Notes: a model not told the origin generated them from the sequence alone. DNA of 44,000 bases from an uncultured Methylococcaceae bacterium (GCA_903928685.1 CAIYRS010000007.1:1-44000), one strand, 5' to 3'; positions 32,996-42,689 are shown, counted from the first letter of the stretch. Numbers and translations: made by a program.

Positions 32996-35332
32996 TTATT
33001 CGGGTAAAAATTCTTCAAACCAGGTTTTTTCTTCTTCAACGGGGGCGTTGCCACAATCGGAATAACTGGTCGGCTCTGAACCGACTATATAAGGATATTC
33101 TTTGGCATTACCGCAAGCGCCTTTTGCCAACAAGCCGTTGCTGCGGTCTACGCGCACCAGTTTGACATTATCCGGCGGTGTTAAGTTGACGGGTTGGGTG
33201 GAAATACTCCGCATCAGGTTTAGCCAAACAGGCAAGGCCCCGGTTGCACCTGTTAATCCTATCGGCTTGTTGTCATCGCGACCAACCCAAACCACGGAGA
33301 GAAAATCGCCAGTAAAACCTGCAAACCAACTGTCTTTGGCATCGTTGGTGGTGCCTGTTTTACCCACCAAACCGTAATCTCTGGGGAAAACACTCGATGC
33401 TATCGCGCCTGTGCCTTCGGTCATCACTTCTTGCAACATGGTGTTGACGATATAAACCGCGCCCGGGTCAACTGCTTGCCGGACATTAAACGGATAGCTT
33501 TGCAGATGTTCGCCGTTAGCGGCAATAACGGCGCGAATCGCCTTAACAGGGATTAGAAAACCGTCGCCCGCTAAGGTTTGGTACATTTGCGTGACTTCCA
33601 AAGGCGTTAGTGATGATGCCCCCAGCAACAGCGACGGGAACAGATCAACTTTTTTACTCACGCCCATGTCAGCCAAGGTTTTTGCAGTGCGGGCAATGCC
33701 GACATCCATACCAATACGTACGGTCGCCAGATTGTAAGATTTCGCTAAGGCTTTGTGCAGCGGGATGCGCCCGTGTTCTTTGTGGTCGTAGTTTTTCGGT
33801 ATCCAATCAACGCCATTTTGCCCATGCACGGTAATGCTGCTGTCGTTTACCCGCGTGGTGATGGTGTATTTGTCGGGATAGGCCAAGGCGGTCAAATATA
33901 CTACTGGCTTAATTAATGAGCCTATCGGGCGCACGGCATCTAAGGCGCGGTTAAAGCCAGTGGCGGTGTTGTCGCGTCCACTAATCATGGCGACAATCTC
34001 GCCGCTATCGCGACGGGTAAGGATAACGGCGGTTTCCAAATGCTTAGCTTTGGACTGTTTCTCCAAATCATTCAGTTTATTGGTGACAATATCTTCTAAT
34101 GAATCTTGGATTTGGGTATCTAAAGTAGTGAAAATCCGCAGGCCATCAGAGGTGAAATCTTCTTCGTGGTATTCCTCTTTCAAGCGGCGTTTGACTAAAT
34201 CCAGAAAGCCAGGATAACGGTTGGCTTGGCGTTGGGTGCGGGGAATAACACCCAATGGCTTGGTTTTGGCGGTATCCACTTGCTCTTGTGGCAAATAGCC
34301 TTCCAGCACCATTTCATCCAGCACTAAATTTCGGCGTTGGATGGCGCGGTCGGGAAAGCGGCGTGGATCGTACTCCGAAGGCCCCCGCACTAAGGCCACT
34401 AAGGATGCCAATTGCTCCAAAGGCAGGTCTTTTAATGGCGTACCAAAATAAAACTCGCTTGCCAAACCAAAGCCGTGTACACCGCTAGCGCCATTTTGGC
34501 CTAGGTAAATTTCGTTTAAATAGGCTTCTAAAATTTGGTCTTTGCTGTAACGGAATTCCAGAATAAATGCCATCACCGCTTCTTTCAGTTTGCGCGATAG
34601 GCTGCGTTCCGAACTTAAATAAAAATTCTTCGCCAACTGCTGGGTGATGGTACTGCCGCCTTGCACCATGCCACCCGCCCGCAAATTAGCCCAGATAGCA
34701 CGGGCAATGCCGCGCAGGGATACACCAAAATGCTGGTAAAAATCGCGGTCTTCGGAAGCCAATAAACCTTTGATGAGCGGATCGGGGGCATCGCTCAGCT
34801 TAATCAACACCCGATCTTCTTTAATGGTGGGATAAAAACTGCCGATTTGCACCGGATCCATGCGGACAATGTCGATTTCCTTGCCTGTATGTAAATCTAC
34901 CAGCGCATTAACACCTGCCACACCGAAATTCACTTGCATCAAACGGCTGGTCTGGGTTTCATCCCAAAAAGCAAACTCGCGGGTGCGGACGCTGATTTGG
35001 CCTTCGCCTTTAAAGTAAGTACCTTCTACCGATAATTTGCTGTCCTTGCGGTAATGTAATAATTTCAGTAATTCTTCAAAGCGGTTTATGGACGTGGTGC
35101 TACCTGCGTATAAATCCACAGGACTGGCATAAACCCGCGCTGGAATCGCCCAACGTTTGCCATCAAACTGACTACGGACGGTGTAATCCACATAGCCCAC
35201 ATACAACATCAACACAAACGCCAGGCCGGAAAGAGCAATCAACAGTAAATTGCCCAACCAGTTAAAGCCTCTTCGGGTTAGTGTTTTTTTGCTGCCATAG
35301 CGCACGCTGGGTTTTTTAGAACGGTCTGCCAT
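32996..35332 (-). CDS. mrcB: Penicillin-binding protein 1B
   Basis: The 778-residue bifunctional enzyme has a transmembrane anchor (about 24-46), a UB2H-like region, a GT51 glycosyltransferase domain with catalytic Glu194 in LLASEDRDFYQHFG and GGSTITQQLAKNFYL, and a transpeptidase domain with Ser472 in RPIGSLIKPVVYL (SxxK), KSYN (SxN) and LVGKTGTTND (KTG). It polymerises and cross-links peptidoglycan in the periplasm. Its length and order fit PBP1B. It is followed by lolA and rarA. The LpoB activator was not recognised in the window, although the lipoprotein at 18616 has a distantly LpoB-like part. Confidence 0.95.
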   Translation of the reverse strand: MADRSKKPSVRYGSKKTLTRRGFNWLGNLLLIALSGLAFVLMLYVGYVDYTVRSQFDGKRWAIPARVYASPVDLYAGSTTSINRFEELLKLLHYRKDSKLSVEGTYFKGEGQISVRTREFAFWDETQTSRLMQVNFGVAGVNALVDLHTGKEIDIVRMDPVQIGSFYPTIKEDRVLIKLSDAPDPLIKGLLASEDRDFYQHFGVSLRGIARAIWANLRAGGMVQGGSTITQQLAKNFYLSSERSLSRKLKEAVMAFILEFRYSKDQILEAYLNEIYLGQNGASGVHGFGLASEFYFGTPLKDLPLEQLASLVALVRGPSEYDPRRFPDRAIQRRNLVLDEMVLEGYLPQEQVDTAKTKPLGVIPRTQRQANRYPGFLDLVKRRLKEEYHEEDFTSDGLRIFTTLDTQIQDSLEDIVTNKLNDLEKQSKAKHLETAVILTRRDSGEIVAMISGRDNTATGFNRALDAVRPIGSLIKPVVYLTALAYPDKYTITTRVNDSSITVHGQNGVDWIPKNYDHKEHGRIPLHKALAKSYNLATVRIGMDVGIARTAKTLADMGVSKKVDLFPSLLLGASSLTPLEVTQMYQTLAGDGFLIPVKAIRAVIAANGEHLQSYPFNVRQAVDPGAVYIVNTMLQEVMTEGTGAIASSVFPRDYGLVGKTGTTNDAKDSWFAGFTGDFLSVVWVGRDDNKPIGLTGATGALPVWLNLMRSISTQPVNLTPPDNVKLVRVDRSNGLLAKGACGNAKEYPYIVGSEPTSYSDCGNAPVEEEKTWFEEFLPE

Positions 35333-35549
35333 AATGTCATCAGGGAGAAAAGGAAGCTTTGGCTATTATACATAAATAGCATAACTGGGCATGTACGCTG
35401 ACTTTATAGCTGGATAAGTGAATGTTGGATGAATTGGGTTAGGATATAAATTATGGAACCGCATCTAGTATCGCTGCATTTAGATGGCTTTCCACAAGCC
35501 TATCTTTTAAAAACATCCATTAATAAGCCATTATATTTTGGGAGGAATA

Positions 35550-36674
35550 ATGAAAAATTGTGTTATCCATGTTGGCATGCATAAAACGGGAACATCATCC
35601 TTACAACAATCGTTTTATCAGCAATTAGATAACGATCAGTGGCTGTACCCTATTTTTGATAAATCTGAAAATCACAATCGAATATTGGGGATGCTATTCA
35701 ATGAGCATTTTTTATTAAAACAAAAAAATAATCGTCTAAAGCAACTTAACCCCAAAAACCAGTTGGAAGAAAATGAAATTATCGAAAATTTTGTCGGTAA
35801 ATTTACAAATGAAAGGCAATCTCTATTGGCAATCTGGGATTCCGTGCTTAGTAAGTGTACCTCTGAAAATGTATTAATTTCCGGTGAAATACTTTGTTCA
35901 CTTCAATTCACTGAAATTGAAATAGCAAAGCTTCGCGATACTATTAAGAAATACAGTAGTAGCTTTCAAATTATTGGATATGTAAGGTCGCCTAAAAGCT
36001 ATATGGAAAGTGCTTTTCAACAAACACTAAAAACAAACAACGTTAAATTAAATTTCAATCAATTATGTATTGATTACCGTAAAGTTTTTGAAAAGTTCGA
36101 CAAGGTTTTTAGTAAAGAAAATGTAAACCTTCGTAAATTTGACCCAGCATCGTTCCCTAATAGTTGTGTTGTCCAAGATTTTTGCAAACAGTTAAATATC
36201 GGCTTCCCGGTTGAAGCTATTAAAAAAACCAATGAAAGCCTTTCTCATCCTGCTGTTTGTTTGTTATACACCTATCGTCATTACGCGCCACTAAACAGTA
36301 AATTTTTCTCAAATCAGCAAAATCATTTATTGGTTAATCACTTGACAGAATTATCTGGCGACAAATTCAAGTTTGCCCCTTCGGCTGTTATGCCAATTAT
36401 TGAAGCGAATAAAAATAGCATTAAATGGTTAGAAGAACGCATCGGGATCACTTTAGATGAAACCATAAAGGAAAGCGAAACCGACATCCATTGTGAAAAC
36501 GATTTATTCCAGCATCAATACGAAAGTTTACAGTGGTTAGCCGCTAAATTATCCCCATCCCATGTTAAACAATGCCGTCCTGAAATGCCCTCGGAAACAG
36601 TTGCCTTTTGGATGTATGAATGGCACAGCCAATTGGTAGCGCAAAACAAGCCCAATAAACGCAATAATCCCTGA
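35550..36674 (+). CDS. Sulfotransferase-like protein (PAPS P-loop)
   Basis: From the ATG at 35550, which follows GGGAGG, the protein has 374 residues. The start HVGMHKTGTSSLQQSFY is the phosphate-binding loop for PAPS in carbohydrate-type sulfotransferases, and GYVRSPKSYMESAFQQT matches the second conserved region. It would transfer sulfate to a sugar or lipid acceptor, which is unknown. The gene is A+T-rich compared with mrcB and hrpA on either side, has a strong RBS and is followed by repeats, all consistent with acquisition. No glycan gene cluster is nearby. Confidence 0.85.
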   Translation: MKNCVIHVGMHKTGTSSLQQSFYQQLDNDQWLYPIFDKSENHNRILGMLFNEHFLLKQKNNRLKQLNPKNQLEENEIIENFVGKFTNERQSLLAIWDSVLSKCTSENVLISGEILCSLQFTEIEIAKLRDTIKKYSSSFQIIGYVRSPKSYMESAFQQTLKTNNVKLNFNQLCIDYRKVFEKFDKVFSKENVNLRKFDPASFPNSCVVQDFCKQLNIGFPVEAIKKTNESLSHPAVCLLYTYRHYAPLNSKFFSNQQNHLLVNHLTELSGDKFKFAPSAVMPIIEANKNSIKWLEERIGITLDETIKESETDIHCENDLFQHQYESLQWLAAKLSPSHVKQCRPEMPSETVAFWMYEWHSQLVAQNKPNKRNNP

Positions 36675-36723
36675 GCCAACAATCATTTCAATTTGTAAAG
36701 TTTATCGAAAAGCAAAAAATTAA

Positions 36724-36938
36724 AAGTTACCCACAAAACGTGTGGATAACTCTGTGTGTTAATTGTTAGATTGATGGCTTAGTTGCGGTTTTTACAGCAG
36801 TTTTGTTAAATCGTACAATTCTAAGTCAGAATATTTATTTTTTAAAAATCAATAACTTGAATAAATTTTACTCTCTTAGCAAACAGCGCTTGACATCATC
36901 TAAGTCCCTGATTGTTTCTGTGGGCAACTGCTTTTGGC
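36724..36938. repeat. 215-bp direct repeat, copy 1, with DnaA-box-like inverted pair
   Basis: This stretch matches 37250-37464, with the same length and moderate divergence; best-conserved parts include GTTGCGGTTTTTACAGCAG and CTGATTGTTTCTGTGGGCAA. Near its start TTACCCACA (36727-36735) faces TGTGGATAA (36741-36749). The latter is an exact DnaA box on the minus strand, the former one mismatch from it. No protein is supported. Confidence 0.85.
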
Positions 36939-37249
36939 AGCAACCTTATCCTTTTATCCGCAATTTAAGTAGGCACGATTACAAGAATGCAATTACAAGC
37001 TCTCAAAATAAGAACAGCGATTGCATGTAGAACTTAGTTAACGATTCTTTGTCGGGTCAATATAAGCCTGAAGATGTCGACGGCTGTCCGTCTTTTTTAG
37101 AACCCTTAGCAAATCCTGTCGCTACAATGCGAGCAGCAGCTCGCCCCTATGAAACAATACTTACAATTAAACATTGACTGGATACTAGTGTAACGATGCC
37201 TTAAAAACATAAATACCCCATTAGTTAAAAAGCGGATGGCAATAATTAC
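36939..37249. other. Spacer between the two 215-bp repeats
   Basis: About 311 bp, A+T-rich, with no convincing gene. Short frames here have no ribosome-binding site or recognisable motif. Confidence 0.5.
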
Positions 37250-37464
37250 AAGTTACCCACAAAACCTGTGGATAACTCTGTGTGTTAATTGTTAGCTCAA
37301 TCGCTTAGTTGCGGTTTTTACAGCAGTTTTGTTAAATCGTACAATTCTAAGACAGCATATTTAAATATTAATAATCAATAACTTAAATTACTTACACCCA
37401 CCTAGCAAACACCGCTTGACATCCCCTAAGTGTCTGATTGTTTCTGTGGGCAACTACTTTTGGC
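37250..37464. repeat. 215-bp direct repeat, copy 2, with DnaA-box-like inverted pair
   Basis: Second copy of the 36724-36938 sequence. It carries TTACCCACA (37253-37261) and TGTGGATAA (37267-37275) with the same 5-bp spacing. It ends 17 bp before the hrpA stop region at 37482, so it lies at the hrpA 3' end. Confidence 0.85.
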
Positions 37465-37481
37465 TCAAAACCATTTTCGGT

Positions 37482-40400
37482 TTATTCACTGCCTGCGTGT
37501 TCATCCCAAAGCTTATCCAATCGTTTTGCCGAAACCGGAAACGCCGTCTTCAATTGCTGGGCAAACAGCGATACCCGCAGTTCTTCAATTGCCCATCGGA
37601 ACATATGCCGCTCAGCGATTACCTGGTCTTTTTTCATACGCTTTTCCACATCTTTCCAATAACGCACGGCGTAACGGTTCACTTCTTGGACTTTTTGCGG
37701 ATTGTTATCTCGTTTATCCAAACGGTATTGCATGGCTTTCAGGTAACGGGGGATGGCTTTCAACTGCTCGTGTGGAGTGGTGCGGACAAAACCTGAATAA
37801 ATCAGCAAGGCCAGCTGTTGATTTAAGTCTTGCGCGAGCGGGTCGTTGGCGTTAAAGCGTTGCAATTGGCTTTGTAAGGTATTGTATAAAGTTAAGATGT
37901 CCAGCACGGTTTGCCCGGCGGTATTGGCAAAGCTCAACAGGCCGTTTTTGTTTTGCTTTAAGCTTTGCTCAAACACCGATTGGCTGCGGATATTGGCACC
38001 ATTGATGAACACGCTATCCAAAATCATCGCCAACATATCATTCTTATAAGTATGCACTTGCTCATCGGCTAATACCGGATGCTTGGGCAAACGTTGATAT
38101 GCCAATTCAGCGGCGGCAGATTGCGGCATATTTTTTAATAAATAAGTGCAGTCTTTGCGTAATTGCAATTGGAATAAGCGCAAAAGACCTGCGTGATGTT
38201 GGTGTTCGGCTTTTTGGCGGGTATCAAAAATCCGCACGCCGACCGCATCGCCCTCATCAATAATCGCCGGAAAACCGCTAAAGGTTTGGCCTTGCTGGAT
38301 GAATTGGTAATGCTCTGGCAAGTCGTCAAACGCCCAGCCAATACAGCCAGTGAAATTCAGTTCATCGGCGGCGATTTGGTCAAAACTGTCGCCCGCTTTT
38401 ACCGCATGGGCAAGCTGGAGTTTTTTCAGATCGCGCCCGTAATCCAGCAATTTGCCGTTTTCGTCGATCACGCGGAAATTCATTTTTAAATGCTCCGGCA
38501 AACCCTCCATAGTCCAAGCATTCAGCGGAATGGCTTCGCCAGTGAGTTTGCGTAAGCGGTTGCCCAGCCATTCATAAAGTGAGCCTTTAAAATCCGGCTC
38601 AATTTCCAAACATTGTTTGATGGTTTGCGGCACTGGCACAAAATGCTTGCGGATTTGTTTGGGCAAGGCTTTAACCAAGGCCACGCATTTTTCTTCCAAC
38701 ATCCCCGGTACCAGCCAATCGAACGGCGTGGCGGTGAGTTGGTTGAGTTGATGCACAGGAATCACGGCAGTTACGCCATCTTCGTCATGCCCAGGTTCAA
38801 AACGGTATTGCAAGGGAATAGTCAGGCTGGCGATTTTCTTGCTATCGGGATAATCCCATTCGTTAACGAAACCTTCTTCCTCGCGGGTTAAATCTTCCTT
38901 GGTCAAAAATAGGATTTTTGGATTGGCTTTTTCCGCAGTCTTACGCCATTGGTCTAAGGTGATGCCATTAACGACTTCGGCGGGCAGTTTGCTGTCATAA
39001 AACTGATACAGCCATAACTCATCTTCAACCAAATCCACCCGTCGGCCTTTGTGTTGGATATAACCGACTTCTTCCAGCAGCTTTTGGTTGGCGGTAAAAA
39101 ACGGCGCGTTGCTATGGTATTCGTGCGACACCAAAGCCGATTGGATAAACATCATCCGCGCGCCATTGGCATCGACATTTTCATACGGAATTTTGCGTCC
39201 GGCTTGCAACGTCAGCCCGTACAGCAAAGTGCGCGCGTACACGGCAGTACGTCCGGCTTTTTTCTCCCAATGCGGGTCGTAATAATTGTGTTTGACCAAA
39301 TGCGCCGCGCATTGCTCTACCCATTCTGGCTCAATTTTCGCTACGGTACGCGCATAAACTTTGCTGGTTTCCACCTGCTCCGCCGCCATAATCCACTTAG
39401 GTTTTAATTTATGCTGACCAGAACCTGGAAAGATATAAAACTTTAAACCACGCGCACCTAAGTATTCGTTTTGCTCATGGCGAAAACCAATATTCGATAA
39501 CAAGCCCGTCAGCAAAGCAAAATGGATTTGCTGATAATTGGCGGGATTTTCATTGGCTTTCATGCCCAAATCGCCCTTAATCACTTGCATGATTTGCGCG
39601 TGGTTGTCGTACCACTCACGCATCCGCAGGTAAGACAGGAAGTTATCGCTGCAATATTTCCGCAACTTGCTGTTAGACAGATGCTTTTTTTGTACTTCAA
39701 ACTCATGCCATAAATTCAGCAAAGTCATAAAATCGGATTCAGGATGCCGGAAAGCTGCGTGTTTGGCTTCGGCTTGCGGCATTTTGTCGGCGGGTTTATC
39801 GCGTGGGTCTTGGATGCTCAACACCGCAACGATGATGGCGACTTCCGTTAAACTGCGTTGCTCATTGGCGGCAACCAGCATCCGCGCCAATTTCGGGTCG
39901 GTGGGGAATTTCGCCAACTGCCTGCCGATGTCGGTCAAGCGGCCTTCCTTATCCAGCGCGTTGACTTCCTGCAACATGGTTTTGCCATCGCGGATCATCT
40001 TATCGTCCGGCGGCTCAAGGAACGGGAAGTCGGCAATATCACCCAACTTTAACGCCGCCATTTGCAAAATCACCGCCGATAAATTGGTACGCAGGATTTC
40101 CGGCTCGGTAAACAGCGGGCGCGCCTCGTAATCTTGGCGCGAATACAAACGAATACAGATACCTTCCGCCACCCGACCACAGCGCCCTGCCCTTTGGTTG
40201 GCGCTGGATTGCGATACCCGCTCTATAGGCAAGCGTTGGATTTTACTTTTGTGGCTGTAACGGCTGATGCGCGCGTGTCCGGTATCGATTACGCCGCGAA
40301 TGCCTGGCACAGTAAGCGAGGTTTCGGCAACGTTAGTCGCCAACACAATCCGCAGCTTGCCGCCTTTGGGGTTAAACACCCGTTCTTGTTCACTGACGCT

Positions 40401-41387
40401 GAGTTTGGCGTACAACGGCAGGATGTCGTATTGGGTGGGATGGTGTTTTTTTAGCGATTCGGTGGTCTCGCGGATTTCGTGTTCGCCGCTTAAAAAAATC
40501 AGCACATCGCCGCGCAAATCCCGGTATAGCTCATCGACAGCATCGAGGATTGCCTGCTGCAAATCATCCCGGCTTTCGTCTTCCTCTTCGTCCTTTTCCT
40601 GCTCAATCGGGCGATAGCGCACGTCCACCGGAAACGTCCGCCCAGAGACTTCAATAATCGGCGCATCATTGAAATGTTTGGAAAAGCGCTCGGTGTCGAT
40701 GGTCGCCGAGGTGATGATGAGCTTTAAATCCGGACGCTTCGGCAACAGCCATTTCATATAGCCGAGCAGAAAATCGATATTCAGGCTGCGCTCGTGGGCT
40801 TCGTCGATGATGATGGTATCGTACTGGTTCAAGTACGGATCGTTCTGCGATTCGGCCAGCAAAATGCCGTCGGTCATCAGCTTAACCAAGGTTTCCGCGT
40901 GGGTTTTGTCGTTAAAACGCACTTTGTAACCAACCGATTTGCCGATAGGCTCGCCTAATTCTTCGGCAATACGGTCAGCGACCGTCCGCGCGGCAATCCG
41001 CCGTGGCTGGGTGTGCCCGATAAATCCGGCAGCACCTCGGCCTATAGCAAGGCATATTTTCGGCAACTGGGTAGTTTTTCCTGAGCCAGTCTCGCCGCAC
41101 ATAATCACCACCTGATTGGCTTTGATTAAGTCGGCAATATCATCTTTTTTATAAGTGACGGGTAAATCGGGGAAATTTAATGGCGGAATACTGGCAAGCC
41201 GCTGGTTTCTGGCTGCCACCGAGCGGGCGATTTTACTGGCGAGTGCGCCGAGTTGGCTGCTGGGGTCTTTGCCTTTTTGGTATTCGCTGCGGAAACGGTC
41301 CAGCTGACGTTTAAAGCCGTGCCTATCAACATTAAGGCACAAAGGAAGCTGATTGCTGAGTTGTTTAATCTGATCGGAAGAGGACAT
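37482..41387 (-). CDS. hrpA: ATP-dependent RNA helicase HrpA (DEAH box)
   Basis: The 1301-residue protein is full length for HrpA. It has motif I GETGSGKTTQLPK (about 97-109), the DEAH box in IIIDEAHERSLN, motif III ITSATIDTERFS, motif V ATNVAETSLTVPGI and motif VI QRAGRCGRVAEG, followed by the helicase-associated and OB-fold regions and the long HrpA-specific C-terminal part. HrpA is reported to act on stalled or collided ribosomes and in mRNA processing. It is a single gene. The stop lies just beyond the second 215-bp repeat. Confidence 0.96.
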   Translation of the reverse strand: MSSSDQIKQLSNQLPLCLNVDRHGFKRQLDRFRSEYQKGKDPSSQLGALASKIARSVAARNQRLASIPPLNFPDLPVTYKKDDIADLIKANQVVIMCGETGSGKTTQLPKICLAIGRGAAGFIGHTQPRRIAARTVADRIAEELGEPIGKSVGYKVRFNDKTHAETLVKLMTDGILLAESQNDPYLNQYDTIIIDEAHERSLNIDFLLGYMKWLLPKRPDLKLIITSATIDTERFSKHFNDAPIIEVSGRTFPVDVRYRPIEQEKDEEEDESRDDLQQAILDAVDELYRDLRGDVLIFLSGEHEIRETTESLKKHHPTQYDILPLYAKLSVSEQERVFNPKGGKLRIVLATNVAETSLTVPGIRGVIDTGHARISRYSHKSKIQRLPIERVSQSSANQRAGRCGRVAEGICIRLYSRQDYEARPLFTEPEILRTNLSAVILQMAALKLGDIADFPFLEPPDDKMIRDGKTMLQEVNALDKEGRLTDIGRQLAKFPTDPKLARMLVAANEQRSLTEVAIIVAVLSIQDPRDKPADKMPQAEAKHAAFRHPESDFMTLLNLWHEFEVQKKHLSNSKLRKYCSDNFLSYLRMREWYDNHAQIMQVIKGDLGMKANENPANYQQIHFALLTGLLSNIGFRHEQNEYLGARGLKFYIFPGSGQHKLKPKWIMAAEQVETSKVYARTVAKIEPEWVEQCAAHLVKHNYYDPHWEKKAGRTAVYARTLLYGLTLQAGRKIPYENVDANGARMMFIQSALVSHEYHSNAPFFTANQKLLEEVGYIQHKGRRVDLVEDELWLYQFYDSKLPAEVVNGITLDQWRKTAEKANPKILFLTKEDLTREEEGFVNEWDYPDSKKIASLTIPLQYRFEPGHDEDGVTAVIPVHQLNQLTATPFDWLVPGMLEEKCVALVKALPKQIRKHFVPVPQTIKQCLEIEPDFKGSLYEWLGNRLRKLTGEAIPLNAWTMEGLPEHLKMNFRVIDENGKLLDYGRDLKKLQLAHAVKAGDSFDQIAADELNFTGCIGWAFDDLPEHYQFIQQGQTFSGFPAIIDEGDAVGVRIFDTRQKAEHQHHAGLLRLFQLQLRKDCTYLLKNMPQSAAAELAYQRLPKHPVLADEQVHTYKNDMLAMILDSVFINGANIRSQSVFEQSLKQNKNGLLSFANTAGQTVLDILTLYNTLQSQLQRFNANDPLAQDLNQQLALLIYSGFVRTTPHEQLKAIPRYLKAMQYRLDKRDNNPQKVQEVNRYAVRYWKDVEKRMKKDQVIAERHMFRWAIEELRVSLFAQQLKTAFPVSAKRLDKLWDEHAGSE

Positions 41388-41505
41388 TAAAACGGCTAGG
41401 TAAAATTAAGGCTATTATAATAGCAGTTTGTCGGATGTCGCTGTGCGGGCTTTACCGAAACAGCGACAACGCATTCGACCCGTTTAACCATTAGAGGAGC
41501 AAGCC

Positions 41506-42138
41506 ATGAACATTTCATCTGCGTTATTACCCGATTTGATTGATGCCGTTGCCGATACCATCGCCAGCCATGCCGAAGAAGTGACGGCATTGGATCAAGC
41601 CATCGGCGATGGCGACCATCTGATTAATCTGCAACGCGGCTTGAATGCGTTAATGGCGCAATCCGATGAATTGGCAGAATTAGCTTGGCCTATCGCTTGG
41701 CAAAAAATCGGCATGACCATGATGTCCACCATTGGTGGCGCATCCGGCTCGTTATTTGGCACCTTGTTTGTCGCCATGAGCAAAGCCGCGCGCGAATTGC
41801 CACTCAACCAAACAGGCTTTGCCGAGATTTTTATGGAAGCCGTCAATGCCGTCAAACAACGCGGCAAATCCGATATTGGCGAGAAAACCTTATTAGACGT
41901 GTTATGTCCTGTCGCTGATTATTTGCAAACCGCAGTGGCTGAAAATGTTGAACTAGCAACCTTGCTGACCGAACTGGACAAAGTTGCCATAGCAGGCATG
42001 GAAACCACCCGCGATATGCTGGCAACCAAAGGCCGGGCAGCATTTTTGGATGAACGTAGCCGAGGACATATAGATGCAGGCGCTAAGACCACGCAGTTGA
42101 TGATTGCGGCGGTGGTGGAGGTGTTGTTGGCGGCTTGA
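41506..42138 (+). CDS. dhaL: Dihydroxyacetone kinase subunit DhaL
   Basis: The 210-residue protein has the DhaL ADP/Mg-binding signature DQAIGDGDHLINLQRG with clustered Asp residues, and TIGGASGSLFGTLFV, DIGEKTLLDVLCPV and GRAAFLDERSRGHIDAGAKTT in pieces. DhaL provides the ATP or phosphoryl-donor side of dihydroxyacetone kinase; DhaK holds the substrate. The gene has a good AGAGGAG site. dhaK lies 0.6 kb downstream in the opposite orientation instead of next to it. No DhaM is visible, so the ATP-dependent type is likely. In methylotrophs this kinase could assimilate dihydroxyacetone from C1 metabolism. Confidence 0.95.
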   Translation: MNISSALLPDLIDAVADTIASHAEEVTALDQAIGDGDHLINLQRGLNALMAQSDELAELAWPIAWQKIGMTMMSTIGGASGSLFGTLFVAMSKAARELPLNQTGFAEIFMEAVNAVKQRGKSDIGEKTLLDVLCPVADYLQTAVAENVELATLLTELDKVAIAGMETTRDMLATKGRAAFLDERSRGHIDAGAKTTQLMIAAVVEVLLAA

Positions 42139-42148
42139 GTTTTCGCTA

Positions 42149-42172
42149 GCTCCCAAGCTCCCGCTTGGGAGC
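42149..42172 (+). terminator. Hairpin after dhaL
   Basis: GCTCCCAAGC (42149-42158) and GCTTGGGAGC (42163-42172) form a perfect 10-bp stem with a four-base loop, 10 bp after the dhaL stop. There is no T run, so it may work as a stabilising 3' end or be part of the repeat nest that follows. Confidence 0.6.
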
Positions 42173-42180
42173 TCTAGTCC

Positions 42181-42236
42181 GAGAAGCTCTAGCTTCGAGA
42201 AAACAGGAAGCTAGAGCCTCCAAAACCGCATTCCCA
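42181..42236. repeat. Family C hairpin repeat, copy 1
   Basis: The stem GCTCTAGCTTC (42186-42196) pairs with GAAGCTAGAGC (42207-42217). The whole 56 bp recurs at 42394-42449 with few changes. Confidence 0.85.
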
Positions 42237-42253
42237 GAACAAGCGAACACAAG

Positions 42254-42342
42254 CCGTTCGTGCTGAGCTTGTCGAAGCATGAGCGGCTTGTGTTACGAGT
42301 GACGGATTTTCCATTCATCCTTCGACAAGCTCAGGACGAACG
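42254..42342. repeat. Inverted pair of family B repeats, second locus
   Basis: CCGTTCGTGCTGAGCTTG (starting 42254) is inverted relative to GACAAGCTCAGGACGAACGG (ending 42342). The same family occurs at 27618-27676. Nested shorter pairings (ACAAGCCG with CGGCTTGT) lie inside. Confidence 0.85.
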
Positions 42343-42393
42343 GAAAAATCCTTAACTTAAGACGGTGAAGCTTCAGCTTGGGAATTCAAGTCA

Positions 42394-42449
42394 GAGAAGC
42401 TCTAGCTTCGAGAAAACAGGCAGCTAGAGCTTCCAAAACGGCATTCCCA
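42394..42449. repeat. Family C hairpin repeat, copy 2
   Basis: Direct copy of 42181-42236, with GCTCTAGCTTC at 42399 and CAGCTAGAGC at 42421. Together with the family B pair between the copies it fills the gap between dhaL and the small membrane-peptide gene. Confidence 0.85.
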
Positions 42450-42572
42450 AGCGGGAGATTGGGAACAAGCTAAACCTAAAAACACAAAAATATCGCCAAA
42501 AACTTGCAATTAAAATTATTCAGGATAAGTTGATATTTCCAATAATTACAATTAAAAGCAAGGAGTTATCTC

Positions 42573-42689
42573 ATGAAAAATCTTTATGGTTTTTTAGTAG
42601 CTATCGCTGGCGTGGCGGTGCTTTATTCAATTTTAGTTTTTATGCCTATGTTGTTTACTTATATTTCGTCTGGCGATTTTCGCCCGTAA
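42573..42689 (+). CDS. 38-residue small membrane protein, unknown
   Basis: The frame encodes MKNLYGFLVAIAGVAVLYSI, then LVFMPMLFTYISSGDFRP. It has a single long hydrophobic stretch and a strong AGGAG site seven bases before the ATG. This is too short for usual gene calls but has good translation signals. It may be a small membrane subunit or a toxin-like peptide; no family is recognised. It points toward the convergent dhaK gene. Confidence 0.55.
   Translation: MKNLYGFLVAIAGVAVLYSILVFMPMLFTYISSGDFRP

Noticed and set aside
36803-37030. Plus-strand frames between the sulfotransferase gene and hrpA.
   Set aside because: They lie in the 215-bp repeats and spacer, have A+T-biased translation without motifs, and are not kept between the two repeat copies.
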